From: Gammaproteobacteria bacterium
Lineage (GTDB): Bacteria; Pseudomonadota; Gammaproteobacteria; Eutrophobiales; Eutrophobiaceae
DNA length: 64,000 bases
Assembly: GCA_012103475.1 (NCBI GenBank)
Contig: WLWS01000004.1
Location: 372,001-436,000, forward strand
Direction of reading: 5' to 3'
Shown here: positions 1 to 8,799 of the stretch, one piece after another
Layout of the letters: each line of letters begins with the position of its first letter
Numbering within the stretch: the first letter of the stretch is position 1
The notes under the pieces: generated by a model
The model's input: only the letters and a program-made list of their open reading frames with translations
Database searches by the model: none
Told to the model about the DNA's origin: nothing
Position numbers and translations under genes: made by a program

Positions 1-1980
1 GCCTTTTACCCGAACGACATCCAGTTCTCTGTAAGTATAATCTTCAACCAGATCCTTGGTTGCTTCTCCTACAATAATCTCGACGCCATAATTCTTCGTC
101 AAGCCCTCCAGGCGGGAACCAAGATTTACCGCATCTCCAAGAACCGTATACGCACGCCGGAATTCGGATCCCATATCACCAACGCTCATCATGCCCGAAT
201 TCAGGCCAACTCCGATTTTGATCTCTGGCCAGCCGCGTGCTTTAAAATCATCCTGAATGGCATTGAGGCGTTCAAGCATCGCCATACCTGTCTCCAGAGC
301 ATGTCTGGCATGATCCTCATCACGGATTGGTGCACCCCAGAAAGCCATCACCGCGTCACCCATATATTTATCAATGGTGCCTCTGTTTTCATGAATGATT
401 TTGGTCATGGCAGTGAGATATTCATTCATTAACAATGACAAATCGCCCGGGCTCAGACTCTCAGAAAGCGTGGTAAACCCGCGAACATCGGAAAACAGTA
501 CCGTCAGTTGACGGTTTTCTGCGTCAAAACTTACAACCTCAGGATTATCGCTCATTTCGTCAACCAGCTCAGGAGGTACATACTGGCCGAACATACTGGC
601 AATTTGTTTTTTACCCCGCCGTTCTATGAAGAAACCGTAGGACATATTCAACAAAAAAACGATGAGAATCATTAAAATTGTCGAGGCCAGAGGCATTACC
701 AGGTTGGCGAACTGCCAAAAAGCGAAATTTCCCAATGTCAGGGCTATGAGTAACACCAGAGTCGTTAGCGAAGCCGCTATCGGACTCAAGAGAGGCAAGC
801 AGGTAGCAAGAAACAAACCGAGAACCAGCAAGAGTATAAATTCGGCGCCGAGCGTATAGGCAGGTTTTTTCTTGATCGTTCCATCAAGCATACCGGCAAG
901 TAGATTAGCGTGAACTTCAACTCCTGCGTAGGCCTTGCCAACTGGTACAGATCGAAGATCGAACAGACCAGGAGCGGTGGTTCCGACCAACACAATGGCT
1001 TCTTTGAGTACATCCTTATCAAGCCGGTTATTGATTACATCGCTGGCGGAGACATAATTGAAACTGCGGAAACGACCTCTGTAAGGCACCAGTGCCTGTA
1101 CATTTTGATCAACCGGCAGCTTATTTGCTCCGAGTCGCAACCACTCCAGAGCAGGATAACCACTATTACCCAGAGCCTCTTCAAAAACTGGTACTACCTT
1201 GTCAACCTCCAGTACTTTGCGTGCCATCGCCATTGCGAGTGATTCGTAATAATTTGATTCAAATTCGATCAGCAACGGTACACGTCGAACGACACCATCG
1301 TCATCTACCCAGGGGTTAAAATGGCCACCACCACCAGCGACAGCCTGTAGACGGGGTAAATTCGCACTATAGCCAGGCGCCTCGCGTGCCAGAACCTTAT
1401 TTGTGCCGGTAAAATCTTCACTACTCAGAACAGGCAAAGGCAAAATACCGTTTTTTCGCGCCGACTCTTCATCGCCTTGCAGCTGAAAATAGTAACCTAG
1501 AACCACGTCACGCTGTAATAGAGAATTGCGAAAGACAAGGTCATAATCCAGTTGTTCTCTCATTTCGTCCACGGTAACAAGAAATTCGTCTACATTACTC
1601 AGGCTGGTTCGTCCCAGTTTATCCAGCATCTCAAGGCCAGAGCTGCTATCGGGTTCCGAAAAGACTATGTCAAAACCGAGTATCTGAATTTCATAGTTGT
1701 CGAACAGCTGACCGACCAGTCTTGCTACCTGGTCCCGGCCCCAGGGCCATCTCCCGATCTCTGCCAGACTTTTCTCGTCGATGTCTACAATAACAATTCG
1801 CGGATCAATACCACCCGGCATAGTTAACACTACACGAGAGTCATAAAGAAAATTTTCAAGCTGGGTAATAAAACGCCACTTAAAGGCATCGGCTGTGTGA
1901 AGAAGAAAAAATGTGGTGACCAGTAATGTCAGGATCACCAGAGGTAACTGTCGCTTAAGTCTGGTTAAAAGATTATCCAT
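1..1980 (-). CDS. CHASE2-domain adenylate/guanylate cyclase, C-terminus cut by window edge
   Basis: This is a class III nucleotide cyclase with an extracytoplasmic sensor, probably making cAMP. The frame is open for 660 codons from an ATG at 1980 to base 1, and the last few dozen residues are missing. It has an N-terminal membrane segment, then a CHASE2 region (motifs such as DPRIVIVDIDEKSL and GRWPWGRD), more membrane segments around 650-900, and a catalytic domain from about base 600 down. The catalytic domain shows QIASMFGQYVPPELV, TIDKYMGDAVMAFWGAP and YTVLGDAVNLGSRLEG, the usual metal- and base-binding motifs of adenylate-type enzymes. It lies 39 bases behind a STAS gene and ends a partner-switching operon, so it may be an output or a co-regulated signalling branch. 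Nucleotide specificity is inferred from family resemblance only. Confidence 0.9.
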   Translation of the reverse strand, partial: MDNLLTRLKRQLPLVILTLLVTTFFLLHTADAFKWRFITQLENFLYDSRVVLTMPGGIDPRIVIVDIDEKSLAEIGRWPWGRDQVARLVGQLFDNYEIQILGFDIVFSEPDSSSGLEMLDKLGRTSLSNVDEFLVTVDEMREQLDYDLVFRNSLLQRDVVLGYYFQLQGDEESARKNGILPLPVLSSEDFTGTNKVLAREAPGYSANLPRLQAVAGGGGHFNPWVDDDGVVRRVPLLIEFESNYYESLAMAMARKVLEVDKVVPVFEEALGNSGYPALEWLRLGANKLPVDQNVQALVPYRGRFRSFNYVSASDVINNRLDKDVLKEAIVLVGTTAPGLFDLRSVPVGKAYAGVEVHANLLAGMLDGTIKKKPAYTLGAEFILLLVLGLFLATCLPLLSPIAASLTTLVLLIALTLGNFAFWQFANLVMPLASTILMILIVFLLNMSYGFFIERRGKKQIASMFGQYVPPELVDEMSDNPEVVSFDAENRQLTVLFSDVRGFTTLSESLSPGDLSLLMNEYLTAMTKIIHENRGTIDKYMGDAVMAFWGAPIRDEDHARHALETGMAMLERLNAIQDDFKARGWPEIKIGVGLNSGMMSVGDMGSEFRRAYTVLGDAVNLGSRLEGLTKNYGVEIIVGEATKDLVEDYTYRELDVVRVKG

Positions 1981-2019
1981 TGCCCTTATCCATGCTAAAT
2001 ACTTCAGGTTGTGAGCGTG

Positions 2020-2358
2020 CTAGCCATCCTCCTGTGCCCGTGCGTCAACACTATCGTGAATGGGGAAAACTTTATCAAGGCGGGCAAGCTGGAGAACACT
2101 CATTGCAGCCGGACTCACACCAACCAACCCAAATTTTAATGACTTCTTTTTTGCCGTCTGGAAACCCTCCACCAGACTGGCAACGCCTGAACTATCGATA
2201 TATGAGACTTTCGACAGATCCACCAGCAAATCTTTACCGGCACTGAGACACTCAAGAATCTGTTTTCTTGCATCCGGCGAACATGACAAATCGACTTCTC
2301 CGTCAAGTTCTACGATGGCAAAGCCCTGTTCTTCTCTGGTATTGTATTTTGTCCCCAT
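2020..2358 (-). CDS. STAS-domain anti-sigma factor antagonist (RsbV/SpoIIAA-like)
   Basis: This 112-residue protein is a single STAS domain. Family members bind an RsbW-type ATPase when unphosphorylated and release that kinase's partner protein. The conserved phospho-acceptor motif is present as YIDSSGVASL, with Ser56 or Ser57 the expected target. It sits 50 bases after the ATPase gene and before the cyclase, all on the same strand. The order phosphatase, kinase, antagonist strongly supports a partner-switching role. No sigma factor gene is visible in the window, so the final target is unknown. Confidence 0.88.
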   Translation of the reverse strand: MGTKYNTREEQGFAIVELDGEVDLSCSPDARKQILECLSAGKDLLVDLSKVSYIDSSGVASLVEGFQTAKKKSLKFGLVGVSPAAMSVLQLARLDKVFPIHDSVDARAQEDG

Positions 2359-2408
2359 AACTCTTTTCTCTACCCCCGATGTTAGAGATTATTCATCATC
2401 TGGATCAT

Positions 2409-2825
2409 CTAATAAATCGTTTTTTTCATCGCGAGATAATTACCCTCGCCATTCTGTAAATGCCCCATATCAGTGTCATCCATAATCTCTCTTATAAAGT
2501 GAACTCCCAGACCTCCGGGGCGAACATCTTCAAGATCACGAGGTTCAACTTTTTCCAGTTCAATCAATTTTGCTCCATCGGTCAGACGAAATTGAATCTC
2601 GTTTTCTCCAGCGTGAATTTCAAGAACTATTTCACCTGATTCATCGAACTGATAGGCATGTTGTATGACATTCATGCAGGCTTCATTCAAGGCAATTACA
2701 AGTTTATCAGTTAATTCGTCACAACAGCCGACCTGTTCCGCTGAACGCTTTACCAGAGCCCTCACCAGACACAATCTTTCAGGCTTGGAAGGAAACCGCA
2801 ACTCAAATAGTTTTTCAGCGCTCAT
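2409..2825 (-). CDS. RsbW-like anti-sigma factor / serine kinase (HATPase_c_2)
   Basis: This 138-residue protein is a GHKL ATPase of the RsbW/SpoIIAB type. It shows an N-box, LNEACMNVIQHAY, and a G-box, PGGLGVHFIREIMDD. Family members phosphorylate the STAS antagonist and sequester a sigma factor or other partner. The start codon overlaps the stop of the upstream phosphatase gene (bases 2822-2825, ATGA), so the two are probably translationally coupled. The length is normal for a stand-alone switch kinase. Confidence 0.88.
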   Translation of the reverse strand: MSAEKLFELRFPSKPERLCLVRALVKRSAEQVGCCDELTDKLVIALNEACMNVIQHAYQFDESGEIVLEIHAGENEIQFRLTDGAKLIELEKVEPRDLEDVRPGGLGVHFIREIMDDTDMGHLQNGEGNYLAMKKTIY

Positions 2826-4099
2826 GATTGCTGATCTTCAATTAGCATAATCGTAATATCATCGTGCTGGTCAACATCAGGCTTATAAATTTCATGGACA
2901 ATACCTTGCAATCGTTCGGCTCCATTCAATTCACTTCTCGCCTCAATCAACTTGATAAGTCCGCTCACATCCAATTGTCCGTTTACGTCACCCTCAGCCT
3001 CGGTTACGCCGTCAGTGAATAGATACAGACTCCCCTCATCCAGTGGCAAAGTCGATACCGGAAACTCAGCACCTGATATTATACCGAGTGGAGGCGCCGT
3101 AGCATCAATTTCCTCAAATTTTCCTTTATGATGATAAAGCGGCGGCTGATGACCTGCGTTGGCAAACTCAATAATCTTCTTTTCAGTATCAATAAAACCG
3201 GAAACGATGGTAATAAACATGCCATGAGAGACAGTTTCACAGATTTCATCATTTACCGTTGCCAGATGCTTACCAGCATCTGAAACTCCTTTGGCTGCAT
3301 GTCTGAGCAAACTGGTTGTTTTTGCCATTAACAGGGCCGCATTCATACCTTTTCCGGAAACATCCGCAAGATTAAAATAAATCAAGCCATCTTCGCGTTG
3401 AAAAAAATCGAAAAAATCTCCTGAGACTTCCCGCGCTGGCAGATTCATTCCAAATACGGGGAAGTTACTTCCCACCGGATCGGGTAGCAGGCTTTCCTGT
3501 ATCTCTCTGGCCAATTCAAGTTCTTTTTGCATGCGCTCTTGCACAACCAGCTTGTCAGCCATCCGCGCATTGTGAATAGCAAGAGCTGCTGCCGCTGCGA
3601 GGGCCATCAACAGGTTTTGATCACGCTCTTCAAAAAGTCCATCGCCTGTTCGTTTGTTAATAAGCTCCAGGCAGCCAATACATCGTTCGTTAACCATCAA
3701 TGGTGCGCACAAAATGGAACGGGTAACAAAACCGGTATCCTTATCAACATTTTGAGAGAAATTCGGGTCTTTACTTACATCCTTAACAATCTGACAACTA
3801 CGACTGGTCACGGTCTTACCGACTATTCCAGCATCCGCCGGCAACCTAAGACCGGTAATATCCACCGGACCCGCACAGCCACGACAAACCAGTTCGGTGT
3901 CATCGTTTTCCAGCAGAAAAATTGAATCTGCCTCTGCATGCAAATATTCCAGAAAGCGTTCCAGTGCATTCTGCAATGTCTCGTTTATATCAAGTGATAA
4001 AGCAAAGGACTGGGTAATTTCCGCCAACAGTCCTAGCTGTTCTTCAAGAGAATGCTCTTCACTCTTTTCAAATAGATCTAATACCGCACCCGACGTCAT
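2822..4099 (-). CDS. GAF-domain PP2C (SpoIIE/RsbU-type) serine phosphatase
   Basis: This 425-residue phosphatase should dephosphorylate the STAS antagonist encoded two genes downstream. A GAF sensor covers about residues 35-185 and a helical linker follows. The SpoIIE-type PP2C domain covers about 210-420, with the metal-binding motifs EVSGDFFDF, NLADVSGKGMNAALL, FANAGHQPPLYH and LYLFTDGVTEAEG. No receiver domain or membrane segment is seen, so the input is probably a cytoplasmic ligand or redox signal acting on GAF. The gene overlaps both neighbours by 4 bases (ATGA). Confidence 0.92.
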   Translation of the reverse strand: MTSGAVLDLFEKSEEHSLEEQLGLLAEITQSFALSLDINETLQNALERFLEYLHAEADSIFLLENDDTELVCRGCAGPVDITGLRLPADAGIVGKTVTSRSCQIVKDVSKDPNFSQNVDKDTGFVTRSILCAPLMVNERCIGCLELINKRTGDGLFEERDQNLLMALAAAAALAIHNARMADKLVVQERMQKELELAREIQESLLPDPVGSNFPVFGMNLPAREVSGDFFDFFQREDGLIYFNLADVSGKGMNAALLMAKTTSLLRHAAKGVSDAGKHLATVNDEICETVSHGMFITIVSGFIDTEKKIIEFANAGHQPPLYHHKGKFEEIDATAPPLGIISGAEFPVSTLPLDEGSLYLFTDGVTEAEGDVNGQLDVSGLIKLIEARSELNGAERLQGIVHEIYKPDVDQHDDITIMLIEDQQS

Positions 4100-4548
4100 T
4101 TGAGCGCCCTGAGATTTTCCAGATAAGCGCTCTCATCAGGCAGACAATTATTTCTCTGGGCAAGCCATAATGATTCTCCCAGACATTCCATCACCGAGTG
4201 TTCCATCTCATGAGTGTCTCCGGTTTTTGCGAGTATTTCTTCACAAACGCGCCTAATCCCAGCGGGTCTGTCGGATTGAATTTGTTCTTTAATTGCAATG
4301 TGCATACTCATATGCAAAAAAGGGTTCATCTCCCCCTGATCCGGGCTAAATTCCTGATCAAGCATAGTTTCGCCTTTTTCCAAAATATAATCATACTCTG
4401 GATGCGCCAATATTACGTCCAGAATTAGCTGTTCCAGAGGCTCCAGTACCTGATTATTCTGGAATTTTTGCCTGACCTGGACAAAAAAACGACGCGCTTC
4501 TTCCCGATTTTCAACCAGCATCGCTAAAAATTCTTCTTCTCTTTCCAT
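4096..4548 (-). CDS. DUF1841 family protein
   Basis: This 150-residue protein of unknown function resembles the DUF1841 family, with the conserved stretches LEPLEQLILDVILAHPEY, MNPFLHMSMHIAIKEQ, DRPAGIRRV and EHSVMECLGESLW. It is predicted to be soluble and mostly helical, with conserved His residues in the HMSMH segment. The start lies 25 bases inside the end of nth and the stop overlaps the phosphatase start by 4 bases, so it bridges a repair gene and a signalling module. In my recollection this family often neighbours nth in gammaproteobacteria. No function can be assigned. Confidence 0.82.
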   Translation of the reverse strand: MEREEEFLAMLVENREEARRFFVQVRQKFQNNQVLEPLEQLILDVILAHPEYDYILEKGETMLDQEFSPDQGEMNPFLHMSMHIAIKEQIQSDRPAGIRRVCEEILAKTGDTHEMEHSVMECLGESLWLAQRNNCLPDESAYLENLRALK

Positions 4549-5159
4549 TCACAGTGATCATAAATACTACATTCTCCGCAAAGCGGGGTCCGTGCCTTAC
4601 AAGTGTAACGTCCATGTAATATCAACCAATGATGAGCATCCTGTTTAAACTGCTCTGGCACAAATTTCATCAATCGATTCTCGACCGCCACGACATCCTT
4701 TCCGGGCGCAAGGCCAGTTCGATTGGAGACTCGAAATATATGCGTATCAACAGCTATCGTAGGATGACCAAAAGCTGTGTTTAATACAACATTTGCTGTT
4801 TTTCTTCCGACTCCCGGCAGGGACTCGAGAGCTTCCCGGTTTTCCGGGACCTGTCCACCATACTTTTCATTAAGCATTTGACATGTCTTCATGATATTAG
4901 AGGCCTTGGTGTTATACAGCCCAATCGTTTTGACCGTTGCTTTTAACGCTGGCAGTCCCATTTCAAGAATTGCTCGCGGTGAATTGGCAAGGGCAAAAAG
5001 TTTAGCAGTCGCCTTGTTTACACCAACATCGGTGGCCTGAGCTGAGAGGATAACGGATATAAGCAACTCGAAAGGACTGGAGAAATTCAGTTCTGTGGTC
5101 GGACTAGGATTGGCCTTCTGCAATATCTCAAAAATTTCAGTCCGCTTGCTCTTATTCAA
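4524..5159 (-). CDS. nth: endonuclease III (DNA glycosylase/AP lyase)
   Basis: This enzyme removes oxidised pyrimidines and nicks abasic sites in base-excision repair. At 211 residues it has the normal length. The helix-hairpin-helix LESLPGVGRKTANVV carries Lys120, and VDTHIFRVSNR carries Asp138, matching the catalytic positions of the E. coli enzyme. The C-terminal 4Fe-4S cluster cysteines are Cys187, Cys194, Cys197 and Cys203, spaced C-X6-C-X2-C-X5-C. It overlaps the rnfE-like gene upstream by 8 bases. Confidence 0.97.
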   Translation of the reverse strand: MNKSKRTEIFEILQKANPSPTTELNFSSPFELLISVILSAQATDVGVNKATAKLFALANSPRAILEMGLPALKATVKTIGLYNTKASNIMKTCQMLNEKYGGQVPENREALESLPGVGRKTANVVLNTAFGHPTIAVDTHIFRVSNRTGLAPGKDVVAVENRLMKFVPEQFKQDAHHWLILHGRYTCKARTPLCGECSIYDHCEWKEKKNF

Positions 5160-5769
5160 TAGTAGCTCCGTCTTTCTGACTAAAAAATATTTTTACTGCG
5201 GCGAGTACAAGCGCAAGACTGATAAAAGCTCCGGGTGCCAGAGCAAACACGCCTAAACCGCTCTGCCGGCCGATTCCCGGACCATTGACACTCTGAAGAA
5301 TCAGGCCGACATCGTTAAATAGCGGACCAGGTGCTAACAATTCTCGTAAACCTGCCGTCATGAAAAGCAGGCTCATCATTAAGGACAAGGGACCACTCAT
5401 TGCTTTTAAAGTCGAAAGCGGAGAAAGGCTAATCGCATTTTTTTGCATAAATACTAACAGGCTGGCGTTGACTGCTAGTAAAGGAATATAAAACTCATAA
5501 ATTTGCCTAAGTTCGTAAAAAGAGGCGTGCATAAAACGATCAACCACGATGACCCAGGTCGCGCTGACTATCAGTGCAATCGGCAAAAGCATATCTTTAG
5601 TGATTAGACGACGACAGCAAGAAATAGTAATGGCTGACAACAGGGCAACTATCACAAACGCGGATCCTATGCCGAATGCGGTGACCAGACTGGTTGATTT
5701 TGCCAATAAAGGCAGGATACCAATTATACTGATCGCACCTGATTCAAAATTGGGCGAATTGACAGTCAT
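5152..5769 (-). CDS. RnfE/RsxE-like membrane subunit, without other Rnf subunits
   Basis: This 205-residue multi-span membrane protein resembles RnfE/NqrD subunits of the ion-translocating Rnf/Rsx electron transport complex. The similarity includes a polar loop GILPLLAKSTSLVTAFGIG, the segment ATWVIVVDRFMHASFYEL and FYIPLLAVNASLLVF. The C-terminal half, including FNDVGLILQSVNGPGIG, also looks like RnfE. In the E. coli rsxABCDGE-nth order, rsxE precedes nth. Here only this subunit precedes nth and no rnfA, B, C, D or G is present nearby. It may be an evolutionary remnant that kept a role or a divergent E subunit serving a complex encoded elsewhere. Confidence 0.75.
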   Translation of the reverse strand: MTVNSPNFESGAISIIGILPLLAKSTSLVTAFGIGSAFVIVALLSAITISCCRRLITKDMLLPIALIVSATWVIVVDRFMHASFYELRQIYEFYIPLLAVNASLLVFMQKNAISLSPLSTLKAMSGPLSLMMSLLFMTAGLRELLAPGPLFNDVGLILQSVNGPGIGRQSGLGVFALAPGAFISLALVLAAVKIFFSQKDGATIE

Positions 5770-6371
5770 GCCTGCGTTCCGTAGTCGAATTTGTTTTCTT
5801 CCAACACTTTCTGAATCCGTTGTAGACGCTGCTCACTGTCAGTAAGCTCAAGTAGCGCCTGCTTTTCCTCGACTGACAGGGGTAAATATTCTGCCAACCT
5901 GTAACCCAACCATAGCGACTCATTTATTTTATAGCTGTCTTCGTCAAAAATTATTTCGTAATGTTCAAACACACGAGTCATGAAATCTCGTAAAGCATGA
6001 TATTCCTGGGTGATTTCCCCACCATCCTCATCAGTGAGCCAGGTAATCTGTCCTTCTAGCAAAGTGTTTTCTCGTCTTGAGTAACTTTGTACTTGAAATC
6101 GTTTTTGCGCTTCGACTGTGATACCCAGTAAGCCATTATCCAATTGACTCCAGTCGGTAATCTTGACAAAAGTGCCAACTTCGAAACAATTCGCGTGCTC
6201 GCCAACCTCACTACCTTCCCTGATGCAACATATTCCAAAGCCACTATCTGACTTCAGACATTCACTGACAAGGTCTGTATATCTTGGCTCAAATATTTGC
6301 AGCGGCAAGCTAGACCCCGGAAATAAAACCAGGTTTAGGGGAAACAGGGGGATTTTTTCCAATTCAGTCAC
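5766..6371 (-). CDS. LON substrate-binding-domain protein
   Basis: This 201-residue protein consists of the N-terminal substrate-recognition domain of Lon without ATPase or protease domains. The opening IPLFPLNLVLFPGSSLPLQI, followed by FEPRYTDLVSECL, is diagnostic. Stand-alone LON-domain proteins are common in Proteobacteria, but their role is not defined. The start overlaps the stop of mpl (6368-6371) and its stop overlaps the RnfE-like start (5766-5769), indicating co-translation within a long operon. Confidence 0.88.
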   Translation of the reverse strand: MTELEKIPLFPLNLVLFPGSSLPLQIFEPRYTDLVSECLKSDSGFGICCIREGSEVGEHANCFEVGTFVKITDWSQLDNGLLGITVEAQKRFQVQSYSRRENTLLEGQITWLTDEDGGEITQEYHALRDFMTRVFEHYEIIFDEDSYKINESLWLGYRLAEYLPLSVEEKQALLELTDSEQRLQRIQKVLEENKFDYGTQA

Positions 6372-7729
6372 CGCTTTGCCAACTCGTCGAGAATTTTGCC
6401 ATGTACTCCATGAAATCCCCCATTGCTCATAACCACGACATGATCACCATCCCGGCTCTGTTTAATCAAGCTGGCAACGAGCTGATCTATATCGTTAAAA
6501 ATGTCAAAGTCTGTGGTGGAATCTGACATGCTATTTCTTAAATCCCAGGCTAAACCGGGTGGTTCAAACAGAAAAACCTCGTCTGCTATGTCAAGACTCC
6601 CTGCAAGAGCATCTCTATGCACTCCCATCTTCATTGTATTAGAACGTGGTTCAAGAACTGCAATAATACGTGAATCGCTACCTGTTTTGGCCCGAAGAGC
6701 TGATAAAGTGGCGCTAATGGCAGTAGGATGATGGGCAAAGTCATCATACAAAGTCACTCCAGACTCAAGGCCGAGGACCTGCAAACGACGCTTCACACTT
6801 CTAAATTCCCCAAGCGCGACACATGCCTGCTCAATTGAAACCCCTACATTCGCAGCCGCTGCGATTGCAGCGATTGCATTCTCAGCGTTGTGTCTGCCTA
6901 TCAAATTCCACACGACTCTGGCCTTTGAACTGTTTTCAAAGACTACTTCAAATTCCGAATAATCCTCTGCAAGTGGAATGACTGACCATTCTGCATTTTC
7001 AGCGGCAAAGCTGGTCAAGGTCGACCAACAGCCTTTCTCGAGAACTGTATCAATTTCTTTATCATCTCCATGTCTCACGATAAGACCACTCGCCGGTACA
7101 ATTCTAACAAGGTGATGAAACTGCCGGCGTATATCTGCCAGGCTGTCAAAAATATCGGCGTGGTCAAATTCGATATTATTAATGATCAGTGTTTGCGGTT
7201 GATAATGAATAAACTTCGAACGCTTATCAAAAAAAGCGGTGTCATACTCATCAGCTTCTACAACGAAATACTCTGACCCTCCACAGCGCGCTGAAACACC
7301 AAAATTTTCTGCAACACCTCCAATCAAAAAACCAGGCTTCTTCTCAGCAGCTTCAAGTATCCATGCCAACATACTACTGGTGGTAGTTTTCCCATGAGTA
7401 CCCGATACAGCAAGAACATGTCTGGCTCCGAGTAAATTTTGACTAAGCCATTGCGGTCCTGATTGATAGGGAATGCGCGCATCCAGCATATATTCGACGG
7501 CCGGGTTCCCCCGTGAAACAGTGTTACCAACTACGATGACGTCATAATTGTTTTTTAAATGACTAGCCTGATAGCCGTCCATTAAATCTATGCCCTGAGC
7601 TTCCAGTTGCGTGCTCATTGGTGGATAAACATTCGCATCAGATCCGCTGACAGTGTGCCCAAGCTCCTTTGCCAAAACAGCAACGCTGCCCATGAAAGTG
7701 CCACAAATACCTAGTATATGGATATTCAT
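6368..7729 (-). CDS. mpl: UDP-N-acetylmuramate:L-alanyl-gamma-D-glutamyl-meso-diaminopimelate ligase
   Basis: Mpl reattaches recycled murein tripeptide to UDP-MurNAc in the cytoplasm. The 453-residue protein has the Mur ligase layout: an N-terminal HILGICGTFMGSVAVLAKEL nucleotide-binding region, the ATP loop VSGTHGKTTTSSMLAW, the central EADEYDTAFFDKRSKF segment typical of Mpl, and DDFAHHPTAI in the C-terminal part. The frame extends upstream to 7780, but I chose ATG at 7729 because it begins the conserved domain and overlaps the upstream stop as ATGA. Confidence 0.95.
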   Translation of the reverse strand: MNIHILGICGTFMGSVAVLAKELGHTVSGSDANVYPPMSTQLEAQGIDLMDGYQASHLKNNYDVIVVGNTVSRGNPAVEYMLDARIPYQSGPQWLSQNLLGARHVLAVSGTHGKTTTSSMLAWILEAAEKKPGFLIGGVAENFGVSARCGGSEYFVVEADEYDTAFFDKRSKFIHYQPQTLIINNIEFDHADIFDSLADIRRQFHHLVRIVPASGLIVRHGDDKEIDTVLEKGCWSTLTSFAAENAEWSVIPLAEDYSEFEVVFENSSKARVVWNLIGRHNAENAIAAIAAAANVGVSIEQACVALGEFRSVKRRLQVLGLESGVTLYDDFAHHPTAISATLSALRAKTGSDSRIIAVLEPRSNTMKMGVHRDALAGSLDIADEVFLFEPPGLAWDLRNSMSDSTTDFDIFNDIDQLVASLIKQSRDGDHVVVMSNGGFHGVHGKILDELAKR

Positions 7730-8250
7730 TGTGGGGCGATTTCCGGAAACAGCGATGTGACTATCATGGTAATTACACACACGTAGCTTAGCGCCAGCAT
7801 GACGCCTAGAAGCATTGTTGATGACAAAGCATGTTTCAATATATGAGCCATAACACCAATATTCCAGAGCATCAGTGAAATTACAAATAGAAATACCAGA
7901 AAAACAACCGGACTTTCCTGCGGCAAAGTTGACAGTAAATAGGAAAGTGGAATGGCGGCAATGCCAAACAGAAAACCAGTCCCATACAACGCCGACGTTA
8001 CCTGAAGCCAGCGTTCAGATACTCCCTTAAAGCGAAGCGTCGCCAAAGTCAGTGTTGCCAGTATGGTGGTGTCAAGAATTCCGGAAATCAATGATGTTTC
8101 GACAGCTTGTGTTGTCAGGGTCAGGATAATACTGCTTGTCAGGTAACTTAGCAGTGTGACAAACCAGAGCTCCTTTGATGCAGGCAGATCCTGCGGCTTT
8201 TTCTCAAAGCAGCAAATCGCAAAAAATGATTGCCAGAGAATTCTGAGCAC
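7726..8250 (-). CDS. uncharacterised multi-span inner-membrane protein
   Basis: This 174-residue protein has about five hydrophobic segments and a short N-terminal cytoplasmic stretch. I do not recognise a specific family; the compact layout is loosely reminiscent of Yip1-like membrane proteins, but no diagnostic motif is visible. It starts the long minus-strand operon and its stop overlaps the mpl start by 4 bases. A role in envelope maintenance is only suggested by that coupling. Confidence 0.75.
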   Translation of the reverse strand: MLRILWQSFFAICCFEKKPQDLPASKELWFVTLLSYLTSSIILTLTTQAVETSLISGILDTTILATLTLATLRFKGVSERWLQVTSALYGTGFLFGIAAIPLSYLLSTLPQESPVVFLVFLFVISLMLWNIGVMAHILKHALSSTMLLGVMLALSYVCVITMIVTSLFPEIAPQ

Positions 8251-8400
8251 AATATATCCTTAGTTTTATTTGTAAGCTGAGTAAGTCAATCGTTCAGGTT
8301 ATTCGCAGATAAGCACAGTGTCTATTCTGTCTCTGTCAATCTGGTGTTTGCCGTAGTTTTATGCCAGCATGCAACTTCACAGGAAACTCCAAGCCTAATT

Positions 8401-8775
8401 ATGCATCACCTGATAAAAATTTGTATCGTGCTTGTTGCTTTTAGTGCGGACTTAAATGCCGAGGAAAATGGATCTTTGAGCAACGAGGATCATCGCCTCA
8501 TTAATATGACGACACTGAATTTCAATGTTTGTGTTCAACAGAATGCGGCTGAACAACTCAACAATTATGCTGATGTCAAAGAAATTGCCGGCCATTCAGT
8601 AAGCCATTGTGATCCTGAACTCAAGCAATTAAGAGATCAGTTGGCTACAAAAATGAACCCGGTTGCCTTCTCCGGGCTGGAAAGACATATTAAGAATCGC
8701 GCAATAAAAAAGCTTCTGTTGCAGCTGATGTATCACAAATCGGCTCAGGCTAGCGATAACGAGACAACAGAATAA
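8401..8775 (+). CDS. small exported hypothetical protein
   Basis: This predicted 124-residue protein has an N-terminal signal peptide (MHHLIKICIVLVAFSADLNA, probable cleavage before EENG). The mature part is polar and helical with two cysteines, in FNVCVQQ and SHCDPEL, that could form a disulfide in the periplasm. The frame extends upstream to 8344, but the ATG at 8401 gives a proper signal peptide. It stands alone between divergent and convergent neighbours. I do not recognise the family. Confidence 0.65.
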   Translation: MHHLIKICIVLVAFSADLNAEENGSLSNEDHRLINMTTLNFNVCVQQNAAEQLNNYADVKEIAGHSVSHCDPELKQLRDQLATKMNPVAFSGLERHIKNRAIKKLLLQLMYHKSAQASDNETTE

Positions 8776-8799
8776 ATTACTTACTTGTTGGGACTAAAA

